Positions 7,771 to 16,191 of a DNA stretch of 46,223 nucleotides are shown here, piece after piece. Numbering within the stretch: the stretch's first letter is position 1; every line of letters begins with the position of its first letter. Origin of the DNA: an uncultured Pelagibacteraceae bacterium (GTDB taxonomy: Bacteria; Pseudomonadota; Alphaproteobacteria; Pelagibacterales; Pelagibacteraceae); contig CACGYL010000007.1 of the NCBI GenBank assembly GCA_902577285.1, forward strand, positions 1 through 46,223. Direction: 5' to 3'. Both the position numbers and the translations under genes were made by a program. The notes beneath the pieces were generated by a model that had not been told where the DNA came from, did no database searches, and saw only the letters and a program-made list of their open reading frames with translations.

Positions 7771-8622
7771 ATGAAATTTATTTCCTTTGCGCTTAATGGA
7801 CAAAAAAAATTTGGCATTATCAATAATAATAAAATAACAGATTTGACAGGAAAAATTTCTAATTCAAATACATTAAAAGATTTAATTTCAAATAAAGGAA
7901 TCTATGAGGCAAAAGATTATGCAAAAAATAATCCAGGAGATTTAAATGTTTCAGAAGTTGAATATTTACCATTAATACCAAATCCAGGAAAAATTATATG
8001 TGTTGGTTTAAATTATAGTGAACACGTAAAAGAAACTAACAGGACAGTAGAGGAAAATCCTGTAATATTTCACAGATTTCCAGAAAGCCAGACTGCTCAC
8101 CTGCAATCTATTCAAAGACCATTTGTTTCTAAGAGCTTAGACTTTGAGGGTGAGATGGCTGTAATCATGGGTGAGGGTGGAAAACATATAAAACCTGATG
8201 ATGCGCTAAAACATATAGTAGGATATTCTTGTTATAACGAAAGTACTATTAGAGAATGGCAAAGACATACAAGACAATTTGGAATGGGAAAAAACTTTGA
8301 AAAGACAGGAAGCTTCGGTCCACATATGGTATTAGCAGAAGATATAAAAGATTATAAAAATCTAACTATTGAAACTAGATTAAATGGTGAAGTCATGCAG
8401 AATGCAAAATTAAGTCAACTTATATTTGATATACCCATTTTAATTTCTTATGTATCTAAAGCTATGGCTTGGAGGGCAGGAGATGTTCTTGTAACTGGAA
8501 CTCCAGGAGGAGTAGGTTTTAAAAGAAACCCTCCAATATTTATGAAGCCCGGTGATAAAGTTGAGATAGAAATTACAGAAATTGGTATTTTATCTAACAC
8601 AATTAAGGATGAAATCATCTAG
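7771..8622 (+). CDS. Fumarylacetoacetate hydrolase (FAH) family protein
   Basis: 283 residues, typical of the bacterial FAH-fold family (hydrolases, decarboxylases and isomerases acting on oxo-acids from aromatic catabolism). 'KIICVGLNYSEHV' opens the catalytic domain near residue 73, the metal Glu pair lies in 'DFEGEMAV', and 'VTGTPGGVGF' is near the end. The third metal ligand, usually Asp in 'NDxTxRD', reads Glu here ('YNESTIREWQ'), a variant I associate with a known subgroup. The neighbouring extradiol dioxygenase, hydroxylase and TRAP genes point to ring-cleavage product processing. A weak promoter candidate (TTCAAA 7716, TATAAA 7739, 17-base spacer) lies upstream. Confidence 0.9.
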   Translation: MKFISFALNGQKKFGIINNNKITDLTGKISNSNTLKDLISNKGIYEAKDYAKNNPGDLNVSEVEYLPLIPNPGKIICVGLNYSEHVKETNRTVEENPVIFHRFPESQTAHLQSIQRPFVSKSLDFEGEMAVIMGEGGKHIKPDDALKHIVGYSCYNESTIREWQRHTRQFGMGKNFEKTGSFGPHMVLAEDIKDYKNLTIETRLNGEVMQNAKLSQLIFDIPILISYVSKAMAWRAGDVLVTGTPGGVGFKRNPPIFMKPGDKVEIEITEIGILSNTIKDEII

Positions 8623-8670
8623 ATTTCACTATAGACTTTCTTAAATTATTTTTAACAGAGGGAAATTAAT

Positions 8671-9684
8671 ATGAAAAAAAAATTAATTGGGATTGTTTTA
8701 GGAATTTTTTCCTTAAGCATAATTAGTTCAGCTTCTGCTACTGAATTAAAGTTGGCAACATTTGAACCACCAAAAGCATTTATAGCAAGTAAAATTTTAG
8801 CTGCTTGGGCAGATAAAGTAAATAAATGTTCAAATGGTGCTTTAAATGTAAAAATGTATGCTGGTGGTGTTTTAGGAAGTCCTCCTAAACAATATGATAT
8901 TGTAACATCAGGTGTTGCAGATATCTCTTGGACAGTATTAGGATATATTGGTGGTCAATTTCCACTTAGTTCAGTTGTTGAATTACCATTTTTAACAAAA
9001 ACTTCAAAAGCAGGATCTAGAGCTTTGAATACTCTTTATGAAGAAGGATACCTGAATAAAGAAATGGCTGGAATTAAACTTATAGGCTTACATTCTAACC
9101 CTGGATATCAAATCCACATGAAAGATACAAAAGTAGTTAAACCTGCAGATTTCAAAGGAAAAAAAATGAGGGTGCCAAGCAAAATAGCTGGAACTATACT
9201 TAAAACTTTAGGAGCAACAGGAGTAAAGGTACCAGCTCCAGGAACTTCTGAGGCTTTAAATAAAGGTGTTATAGATGGAACTCCTTTTCCATATACAGCT
9301 ATTGGTTCATTTAGATTATTCGATGTAACAAAATATCATACAGAGGTTAACATCACTAACGCAACATTCGGATTAATAATGAATGAAGGAAAGTATAATG
9401 GTCTTTCCTCAGCAGCTAAAGGATGCATTGACAAACATTCAGGTCAATGGTTTGGAGATTGGGCTTCTAATTTGATTGACACCCAGAATGCTAAAATGAA
9501 GGTACAAGTTGAAAATACTCCTGGCCATGAAATCACAGTTGCATCTGACTCAGTTTTAGCTGAATACAAAAAAATATTAGCTCCAATCGAAGCAGATTGG
9601 TTAGCAGAAATGAAAGGCAAAGGCCTTGATGGAGATGCTGTTTTAAAAAGAGCAAGAGAAGTAATTTCTAAAATAGACGGTTAA
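8671..9684 (+). CDS. dctP: TRAP transporter substrate-binding protein (DctP family)
   Basis: 337 residues with a clear signal peptide: Lys-rich start, hydrophobic core and a cut near 'SSASA|TE' around residue 23. The periplasmic receptor has the family motif 'FKGKKMRVPSKIAG', with the Arg that normally binds the substrate carboxylate, and 'GVIDGTPFPYT'. A good ribosome site (GAGGGA) precedes the ATG. A strong intrinsic terminator follows the stop, so it can be transcribed with the upstream FAH-family gene or alone. The ligand is unknown; by context an aromatic or other organic acid. Confidence 0.92.
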   Translation: MKKKLIGIVLGIFSLSIISSASATELKLATFEPPKAFIASKILAAWADKVNKCSNGALNVKMYAGGVLGSPPKQYDIVTSGVADISWTVLGYIGGQFPLSSVVELPFLTKTSKAGSRALNTLYEEGYLNKEMAGIKLIGLHSNPGYQIHMKDTKVVKPADFKGKKMRVPSKIAGTILKTLGATGVKVPAPGTSEALNKGVIDGTPFPYTAIGSFRLFDVTKYHTEVNITNATFGLIMNEGKYNGLSSAAKGCIDKHSGQWFGDWASNLIDTQNAKMKVQVENTPGHEITVASDSVLAEYKKILAPIEADWLAEMKGKGLDGDAVLKRAREVISKIDG

Positions 9685-9696
9685 TCGTTTAATTCT

Positions 9697-9726
9697 GAGC
9701 CCGCTAATTTCATAGCGGGCTCTTTC
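9697..9726 (+). terminator. Intrinsic terminator after dctP
   Basis: A perfect 9-bp GC-rich stem (GAGCCCGCT at 9697-9705 with AGCGGGCTC at 9714-9722) closes an 8-base loop and is followed by a short T-rich tail. It stands out strongly against the AT-rich background. It separates dctP from the extradiol dioxygenase gene that starts at 9748. Confidence 0.85.
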
Positions 9727-9747
9727 AAAATCTAGTATATTATTAAA

Positions 9748-10722
9748 ATGGCAGTTAAAGCACTCAGTTATATTGGAGTTAATTCGGATAAATTTGAAGA
9801 TTGGTCTAATTATTCACAAAAGTACTTAGGCATGCAAATGATAGATCGGGGAAAAGATATTTTATCTTTTCGTATGGATGATCAAAAACAAAGATTAACT
9901 GTTACAGGCGAAAAGGGAGATGACCTTGGTTTTTTAGGATGGGAAGTTGAAACTAAAGAAGATCTTCAAATTTTTGCATCAAAACTTGAAAAAAATAAAA
10001 CAATTGTGCAACAAGGTAAATCTTCTTTAGCAGATAAACGTTTTGTTGAAGATTTAATTTATTTTTATGATCCACAAGGGAATCGCATAGAACTTGTTTA
10101 TAAACCAATGTTAGATACCGATCCTTTTAGACCGGGTAGACCTATTTCAGGATTTAAAACTGGAGCTTTAGGAATGGGTCATGCTGTGATTCATGTTAAA
10201 AAAATTGACGATTTAATACCTTTTTACAAAGATATTATGGGATTTAAAATTAGCGATTATAGTCATACACCTATATCATTATGCTTTTTTCACGTTAACG
10301 GCAGACACCATAGCTTAGCTTTGTTTGGTTCCGGAAGAACAGGGTTTCACCATTTTATGGTTGAATACAATAATCTTGATGATGTAGGCCAAGGTTATGA
10401 TCTATTACAGTATAAAGATAATGCAATCGCTTACACAATGGGAAGACATACAAATGATTACATGACATCTTTTTATTCAATAACCCCATCAGGTTTTTTT
10501 ATTGAAAATGGCTGGGGAGGACGAATTATTGATCCAGAAACCTGGCAACCTATAGAAACATTTGAGGGGCCAAGTTTTTGGGGACATGAAAGACTTTACT
10601 TACCAGATGATGAAAGAATGAAATTCAGAAATAAAAGACTTGAAACTGCATCAGAAGGAAAACAAGCGCCATTGTTAATTGACTGTCCTTGGTTATATTC
10701 AAACATAAATAAAAAAAATTAA
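9748..10722 (+). CDS. Two-domain extradiol ring-cleavage dioxygenase (VOC superfamily)
   Basis: 324 residues with two vicinal-oxygen-chelate halves, as in 2,3-dihydroxybiphenyl 1,2-dioxygenase-type enzymes. The catalytic half (from about 140) has the metal triad: His145 in 'GHAVIH', His201/202 in 'GFHHFMVE', and Glu253 in 'FFIENGWGG'. 'HTNDYMTSFYSITPSG' is the classic extradiol signature. It would open a catechol-like ring next to the hydroxyls, using Fe(II) and O2. It is followed after 11 bases by an FAD hydroxylase, which typically makes such catechols. The exact substrate is unknown. Confidence 0.92.
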   Translation: MAVKALSYIGVNSDKFEDWSNYSQKYLGMQMIDRGKDILSFRMDDQKQRLTVTGEKGDDLGFLGWEVETKEDLQIFASKLEKNKTIVQQGKSSLADKRFVEDLIYFYDPQGNRIELVYKPMLDTDPFRPGRPISGFKTGALGMGHAVIHVKKIDDLIPFYKDIMGFKISDYSHTPISLCFFHVNGRHHSLALFGSGRTGFHHFMVEYNNLDDVGQGYDLLQYKDNAIAYTMGRHTNDYMTSFYSITPSGFFIENGWGGRIIDPETWQPIETFEGPSFWGHERLYLPDDERMKFRNKRLETASEGKQAPLLIDCPWLYSNINKKN

Positions 10723-10733
10723 TAAAAATATCA

Positions 10734-12194
10734 ATGAGAGAATTTGACATAGCTATTGTAGGATTAGGTCCTACTGGGGGAACTTTAGCAAATCTTTTTG
10801 CTATGCATGGTTTTTCAATTTTAATACTTGATAAAGAAGAAAGTTTTTACCCATTACCTAGAGCTGTTCATTTTGATGATGAAATAATGAGGGTATTTCA
10901 AACTATAGGGATAACAAAAGATTTTTTGAAATATACTATTATAAATAAAGGTACAAAATTCGTTAATTCAAATCAAAAAGTAATACTAGATTGGCCTAGA
11001 CCAAAAAACATTACCGATAATGGATGGTATCCAAGTTATAGATTTCATCAACCAGATTTGGAAAAGCAACTCAGAAAAAGATTAAAAAGTTATAAAAATG
11101 TATTAATAGAGCAAAATGCCAATGTATTAAAAATTAAAAATTCTAAAAATAATGTAAATATCAAATACGTAAATTCTAAAAGCAAAAAAACTTTTCATAT
11201 AAAATCAAAATATTTAGTTGGATGTGATGGAGCTAATTCAATTACCAGAAGACAAATGAAAACAAAGATGAATAACTTAGGTTTTACACAGAAATGGGCA
11301 GTTGTAGACTTAATTTTAAAAAAGAATAAAAAAAATTTACCGGATAGAACAATTCAATATTCAAATCCTCAACAGCCCGCAACCTACTGTAGAAATGTTG
11401 GTAAAAGAAGACGATGGGAATTTGCAATTAAAAAAAACCTTAGCGACAAAAAAGTTTTATCAGAAAATTATATTTGGAATTTTTTAAAACCTTGGATAAA
11501 TAAAAGCGAGGCTATACTTGAAAGGAAGACTATTTATACCTTTAAATCAGCAATGGCGAGAAAATGGCGTAATGGTAGAATTTTTATTGCTGGAGATGCG
11601 GCTCATTTAATGCCTCCATTTATGGGACAAGGTATGTGTGCTGGAATAAGAGATGCATCAAATCTAGCTTGGAAAATTTCATCATGTTTAAGAGTCAAAC
11701 ATAATGAAGCTCTTTTAAATTCATATCAATCAGAAAGGTCTCTTAATGTTAAAGAATATATTGAAACAACTATGAGAATGGGAGAGTTTGTAAATGCGGT
11801 AGAATCTATACAAATAACTAAAAATATTAGTTCTAATGACAAAGGTATTAAAAGTATGCAATCAATTAAACCAAAATTAGGAAAAGGTATAGGGCATGTT
11901 AAAGATAAAAATAGAGGAAAAATTTTTCCTCAATTTAAATTAAAAAAAAACAAAAATTTGGATGATTATTTTTCAAAAAAAGGAATTATAATATTATCAT
12001 CAGAAATAAGAGCAAAAAATATAAAAAATTGTTCTTTACTAAAAGTGAAAAACTTAAAAAGTATATCAGCCTATTTAAAAAATATTAATTCAAAAGCTAT
12101 TTTAGTGAGACCAGATAGATTTATTTTGGGTTCTGCAAATTCAAATCAAGAATTTAATTCAATTATAAAAAAATATTCAAATATTTTAAGATAA
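10734..12194 (+). CDS. FAD-dependent aromatic hydroxylase (MhpA-like)
   Basis: 486 residues of the class A flavin monooxygenase family. The Rossmann motif GLGPTG is at residues 10-15, 'GCDGANS' is the DG motif, and 'GDAAHLMPPFMGQGMCAGIRD' is the second FAD signature, whose 'PPF.GQG' form is common in MhpA-type 3-hydroxyphenylpropionate hydroxylases. It would insert a hydroxyl next to an existing phenol using NAD(P)H and O2, yielding a substrate for the preceding extradiol dioxygenase. The C-terminal third is very Lys/Asn-rich and diverges from family members. The 3' end overlaps the convergent BKACE gene by nine bases. Confidence 0.88.
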   Translation: MREFDIAIVGLGPTGGTLANLFAMHGFSILILDKEESFYPLPRAVHFDDEIMRVFQTIGITKDFLKYTIINKGTKFVNSNQKVILDWPRPKNITDNGWYPSYRFHQPDLEKQLRKRLKSYKNVLIEQNANVLKIKNSKNNVNIKYVNSKSKKTFHIKSKYLVGCDGANSITRRQMKTKMNNLGFTQKWAVVDLILKKNKKNLPDRTIQYSNPQQPATYCRNVGKRRRWEFAIKKNLSDKKVLSENYIWNFLKPWINKSEAILERKTIYTFKSAMARKWRNGRIFIAGDAAHLMPPFMGQGMCAGIRDASNLAWKISSCLRVKHNEALLNSYQSERSLNVKEYIETTMRMGEFVNAVESIQITKNISSNDKGIKSMQSIKPKLGKGIGHVKDKNRGKIFPQFKLKKNKNLDDYFSKKGIIILSSEIRAKNIKNCSLLKVKNLKSISAYLKNINSKAILVRPDRFILGSANSNQEFNSIIKKYSNILR

Positions 12195-12971
12195 ATTAAA
12201 AAGTTTATTTACCGCTTTAATCTTTGAATGATTATCAGGTGCAATCTCTCCATCTGGCATAAATATAGAGTTTTCAAATCCTACTCTTATCTTACCACCT
12301 AGACTTACTGCCTTTTCTAGACAGCTCATTTCTTCTTTCGCAAATGCACATATGGCCCAGTCAAAATTAACATTATTTGCTTTCATTTTTTTAATGAACT
12401 CAGGAATTTTTTCTGGATAACTAACTTTACCAGTATAATGACCAATTACAAATAAACACCATACTCCATCTGTAGGAATTTCTGATTTTTTTAAAAGATC
12501 AATTAATAAAACTATGTCATCTGGGTTATACAAAATATGTTGAATTTTTGTCCCAGCTTCAGTTAAATATTTATACAATTTTATATCTTCAATTGTGGGT
12601 TTTCTGGAGGGTATTAATTCAGATGTGCCAATAGAAGTTCCTGGTGGGGTAACATCATAGGCAAGTTTCCTCATATCATCTGGGGAATATTTGCCTATTG
12701 CTTCAGTTGTTACTTGTATGTGCATATTTGGAACTTGAAATTCTAATTCTTTTAAAGCTTCTTTATAAAGACCGGCATCAAGTACATGTTCTCCTTTATC
12801 ATTTCTTACATGTAAATGAATTGCTTTTGCGCCTGCTGCAAAGCAGTTTTTGGCTACCTCAACAGTCTCTTTTATAGTTAAAGGTACTTCTGGATGATCT
12901 TTTTTAACTTTTCTTGCACCATTTGGAGCAACCATCAAATTAGGAAGTTTTTTTGGTTTATAAAATGGCAT
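12186..12971 (-). CDS. BKACE / 3-keto-5-aminohexanoate cleavage family (DUF849) protein
   Basis: 261 residues, slightly shorter than usual members. The beta-keto acid cleavage enzymes condense a beta-keto acid with acetyl-CoA to give acetoacetate plus a new CoA ester. The zinc motif 'HLHVRN' has His52 and His54, 'NGARK' at the start and 'VGFENSIFMPDG' near the end are family features. The start ATG lies three bases after the stop of the aldolase-dehydrogenase fusion gene, so both are one operon. The substrate of this subgroup cannot be predicted from sequence alone. Confidence 0.88.
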   Translation of the reverse strand: MPFYKPKKLPNLMVAPNGARKVKKDHPEVPLTIKETVEVAKNCFAAGAKAIHLHVRNDKGEHVLDAGLYKEALKELEFQVPNMHIQVTTEAIGKYSPDDMRKLAYDVTPPGTSIGTSELIPSRKPTIEDIKLYKYLTEAGTKIQHILYNPDDIVLLIDLLKKSEIPTDGVWCLFVIGHYTGKVSYPEKIPEFIKKMKANNVNFDWAICAFAKEEMSCLEKAVSLGGKIRVGFENSIFMPDGEIAPDNHSKIKAVNKLFNLS

Positions 12972-12974
12972 AAA

Positions 12975-15023
12975 TTATCTTAAAGAAGCAGCTATATTTC
13001 CACCATCAACTGTTAAAACAGCTCCAGTAGTTTTTTTGGAAACTGAAAGATGAAAAAATGCCTTGGCAACATCTTCGGCTTTAACTTCATTTAGAAGCAA
13101 ATTGCCTTTCATATAATCCTCAGTTGAAACATCTCTTGCTTTAGCTCTAGATTTAATCATTTCATCATTTAAGAGACCGCTCCTAATTCTATCTGCGTTT
13201 ACTCCATTAGATCTTATTCCATAGGAACCATAGTCTAATGCATACTGTTTACATAAATTTAATAAGGCAGACTTAGGCAACCCATAAGGTCCAAAATTTT
13301 TACCAGGATTTACAGACTGTTTAGATATATTAAATAGTAAACATCCCTCAATATTTTGAGCCTTCATTATTTTGGTAGCTTCAGCTGCACAATTTTGATG
13401 AGAAAAAAAATTATCTTCGAAGCTCTTTCTTAAAATTTTGTCATCAACTTCAGCGATTGATCCTCCCAAAGCAGTTCCTGCATTTGATATTAGGATATCT
13501 ATCCCACCAAATTTGGATGAAATTAAATTAAATGCCTTTTTAACACTTTCTTTGTTTGTTACATCACAATAGATACAAAGATCATTAATTTTTTTAGTCA
13601 TTTCAGCAACTTTTTTCCTATTATTATCTATTAAAACTACCTCTGCTCCATATTTTTTAAATAATTTGTAAGTTGCTGTCCCAATTTTTCCAAATGCACC
13701 AGTAATAACGACAACATTACCTGCTAATTCTTTTATTTCTTTTTTTATTTTTGCTTGTTCTAGAGACCAATATTCAACATCAAAAATATCTTTTTTTGAT
13801 ATGAATTTATATTTTGAAGTTTCTTCAACTGAGGAAATTACTCTAGCATTAGTTTCTGTTAAGTCCGCTGCTACCTTTGCTGCTTTTAGATTATCTCCTA
13901 TACAAAACACACCAATATTCTGCACTAATATCACTCTTGGTGAAGTATCTAGCATCGTTTTCTTTTCTTTAACTTTTTTTTGATTCTGTTCAAAGTATTT
14001 TAAGTATTTTTTTTTATAATTAATAAAAGCTTTAATTGCAGTTTTTTTAAAATCATCAATTGATGAGTTATGTTTAGGTTTAATTATTAAAGGGAAAGGT
14101 TTTACTCTAATGACATGGTCCGGTGTAGCCGTACCCTCTGTTGAATATCTCTCTACATCATTTCCATTAATGAAATAATTTAAAATTTTATTATTTCTAA
14201 AGGTTAAAATAAATTTCTTATTGGCACCTTTAGATGCTAATCCTCTTAATATTGGTGCTATTTCAGAAGGAGTAATTTTTGTATTTAATTTAGTTATTTG
14301 TTTAATTTTTTTTCTTTTTAACTTTCTTAAAGCCTTTTCTGCATCTGTTACATACTTTATCATGAGATCATAAGATTCTTTTGCATCATCAGAAAAAGTA
14401 AATATTCCATGATTTAGCAAGATAAGACAATTTATATTAGGGTTTTTGTTATAAACCTCTTTAATTTTTTGAGCTAAACCATATCCTGGCATTACATAAG
14501 GGATCAAACTTACTTTTTTTCCAAATATCTTTTTACAAAAAGCAAAACTATTTGGACGATTAGTTACATTCATAATTGCATCAGAATGTGTGTGGTCAAC
14601 AAATTTAAATGGTAAAAAAGCATGTAGAAAAGTTTCTACTGATGGATTAGGAGATTTAATATTAATTAAATTCCTTTTTTGATATGCTACCATTTCTTCA
14701 TCTGATAATTTTTTTTTATTCCTTAAAGCTAAAAGAGGGTTCAATTTTACTGCTGGCAATCCCTCTGGTTCAATTTCAGCCATATCCCAGCCACTTCCTT
14801 TTACACACAAAACGTCGTAATTTTTTCCATCTAAATCTTTTATAGTTGTCTTAACAGAGGTGTTGCCACCACCATGTAAAACTAGCTCACTATTTCTTCC
14901 AAGTAGCCTAGTCGTATAAACCCTGAGAGCCATATCCTTAGAATGACCAAGTTTCTTATATTTTGATATGTATTTTTTAGCCTCGTTATTTGACCAATTA
15001 TTTTTCACAGCATTATCCTTCAA
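12975..15023 (-). CDS. Class II aldolase - short-chain dehydrogenase fusion (RhaD-type bifunctional enzyme)
   Basis: 682 residues. Residues about 30-230 form a class II (zinc) aldolase domain with 'ELVLHGGGNTS', Glu130, the metal pair His144/His146 in 'DHTHSDA', and His205 in 'LNHGIFTF'. A linker follows, then a Rossmann SDR domain from about 435 with TGAFGKIG (441-448), Ser567, and catalytic Tyr580/Lys584 ('YGLPK'). The layout matches bifunctional rhamnulose-1-phosphate aldolase/lactaldehyde dehydrogenase proteins. No rhamnose isomerase or kinase is nearby, so the real sugar phosphate may differ. It is co-transcribed with the BKACE gene and diverges from the SpeD-SpeE gene. Confidence 0.9.
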   Translation of the reverse strand: MKDNAVKNNWSNNEAKKYISKYKKLGHSKDMALRVYTTRLLGRNSELVLHGGGNTSVKTTIKDLDGKNYDVLCVKGSGWDMAEIEPEGLPAVKLNPLLALRNKKKLSDEEMVAYQKRNLINIKSPNPSVETFLHAFLPFKFVDHTHSDAIMNVTNRPNSFAFCKKIFGKKVSLIPYVMPGYGLAQKIKEVYNKNPNINCLILLNHGIFTFSDDAKESYDLMIKYVTDAEKALRKLKRKKIKQITKLNTKITPSEIAPILRGLASKGANKKFILTFRNNKILNYFINGNDVERYSTEGTATPDHVIRVKPFPLIIKPKHNSSIDDFKKTAIKAFINYKKKYLKYFEQNQKKVKEKKTMLDTSPRVILVQNIGVFCIGDNLKAAKVAADLTETNARVISSVEETSKYKFISKKDIFDVEYWSLEQAKIKKEIKELAGNVVVITGAFGKIGTATYKLFKKYGAEVVLIDNNRKKVAEMTKKINDLCIYCDVTNKESVKKAFNLISSKFGGIDILISNAGTALGGSIAEVDDKILRKSFEDNFFSHQNCAAEATKIMKAQNIEGCLLFNISKQSVNPGKNFGPYGLPKSALLNLCKQYALDYGSYGIRSNGVNADRIRSGLLNDEMIKSRAKARDVSTEDYMKGNLLLNEVKAEDVAKAFFHLSVSKKTTGAVLTVDGGNIAASLR

Positions 15024-15093
15024 TAAATTATTACCGTAGTTTTTTATTTGAAAGAAGTAAAAAATTAAAATACTAAAGTTATTTAATAATTAT

Positions 15094-16134
15094 ATGACTA
15101 AAGTTGGAGAACATATTACCTTAGATATTATAGGCACAAAAAAGGAGTATGACCCTGTCTTCTTTGAAAAATTAGTTTATAAAATTGCTAAAATAGCAAA
15201 AGTTACTGTACTCCAAATATCAAAATATAAGTTTGAGCCTCAAGGATTTACTTTAGTTGCATTATTGGCAGAAAGTCACATTAGTTTTCATACATTTCCT
15301 GAAAAAGGAATTATTAGTTTCGATTTTTTTACATGTGCAAAAATTTCTCCCTCTGTTGCTTTAGAGGTTATTAAAGATGAAATTAAACATACTCATATAA
15401 TTAAAAAACAGTTTAATCGAGATACCATAGACCTCTATCATGACAATTATAGCTCACCAGGTTTAAAAAAATCATATGTTGTAAATAAAGTGTTCGAAAA
15501 TTTTAAGTCAAAAGTTGGCCAACACATTGAGATATTAGAATTAGAACAATTTGGAAAAGCATTATTTATAGATAATGAAATTCAAGTAGCAGAAAAAGAT
15601 GAGCATCTTTATAGTTCTACATTTGTAAACTCTGGACTAAGTTTAAACTCTAATAAAGAAAAAGCTGCTATTATTGGTGGAGGAGATGGAGGAGTTGCTA
15701 GAGAATGTATATCAAAAAATTTTGGATTTATAGATTGGTACGAATTAGATCCTGAAGTAGTAGAGGTTTGCGACAAACACCTTGGAACAATTGGAGATAA
15801 GGCTACTGAAAAAAATTCAGTAAAGTGTGTTTGGGGTGATGCTTTTGAAAGTATAAAAGCTGTTAAAGATGATACATATGATCAAATATATGTAGATTTA
15901 AACGACGATCAATATTGTATTGATTTAGCTGCTAAAAATATGAACTCTCTTGTAAGAATATTAAAACCAAAAGGTGTAATTACTGCCCAAGTTGGGAGTC
16001 AAGATAAAAAGCCTAAACAAGTTGAAAATTGGTTAAATATATTTAACCAAAATTTTGGTAACACTAAATTATCTAGAGTTTATATACCTAGTTTTGATTG
16101 TTCTTGGAACTTTTCCTCTTCAATAAATCATTAA
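15094..16134 (+). CDS. S-adenosylmethionine decarboxylase - spermidine synthase fusion
   Basis: 346 residues joining two enzymes. The N-terminal part is a prokaryotic SpeD: self-cleavage at Glu60-Ser61 in 'AESHISFHTFPE' (Ser61 becomes the pyruvoyl group), His66, and Cys81 at the expected spacing. The C-terminal part (from about 125) is an aminopropyltransferase, with 'GGGDGGVARE' at 195-204, acidic Glu217, and 'YVDLND' at the catalytic Asp region. It would make decarboxylated SAM and use it to aminopropylate a diamine, releasing methylthioadenosine. Fusions of this kind have been described in several bacteria, including Pelagibacter. Its MTA product links it to mtnP/mtnA in this window. Confidence 0.93.
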   Translation: MTKVGEHITLDIIGTKKEYDPVFFEKLVYKIAKIAKVTVLQISKYKFEPQGFTLVALLAESHISFHTFPEKGIISFDFFTCAKISPSVALEVIKDEIKHTHIIKKQFNRDTIDLYHDNYSSPGLKKSYVVNKVFENFKSKVGQHIEILELEQFGKALFIDNEIQVAEKDEHLYSSTFVNSGLSLNSNKEKAAIIGGGDGGVARECISKNFGFIDWYELDPEVVEVCDKHLGTIGDKATEKNSVKCVWGDAFESIKAVKDDTYDQIYVDLNDDQYCIDLAAKNMNSLVRILKPKGVITAQVGSQDKKPKQVENWLNIFNQNFGNTKLSRVYIPSFDCSWNFSSSINH

Positions 16135-16191
16135 AATTTTCTTTTTAATTCAGGAAAATTGTGAAATACTTATTTTTTTAACGGAGGAAAA

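Noticed and set aside
11880-12194. Lys/Asn-rich end of the flavin hydroxylase as a frameshift or foreign segment
   Set aside because: The frame is open to a normal stop and the composition follows the AT-rich codon bias; more likely a divergent C-terminal domain.
16135-16191. AATTTTC...GAAAATT repeat after the SpeD-SpeE gene as a terminator or riboswitch
   Set aside because: Short AT-only stem without T-run, and no conserved riboswitch pattern; expected by chance in this composition.
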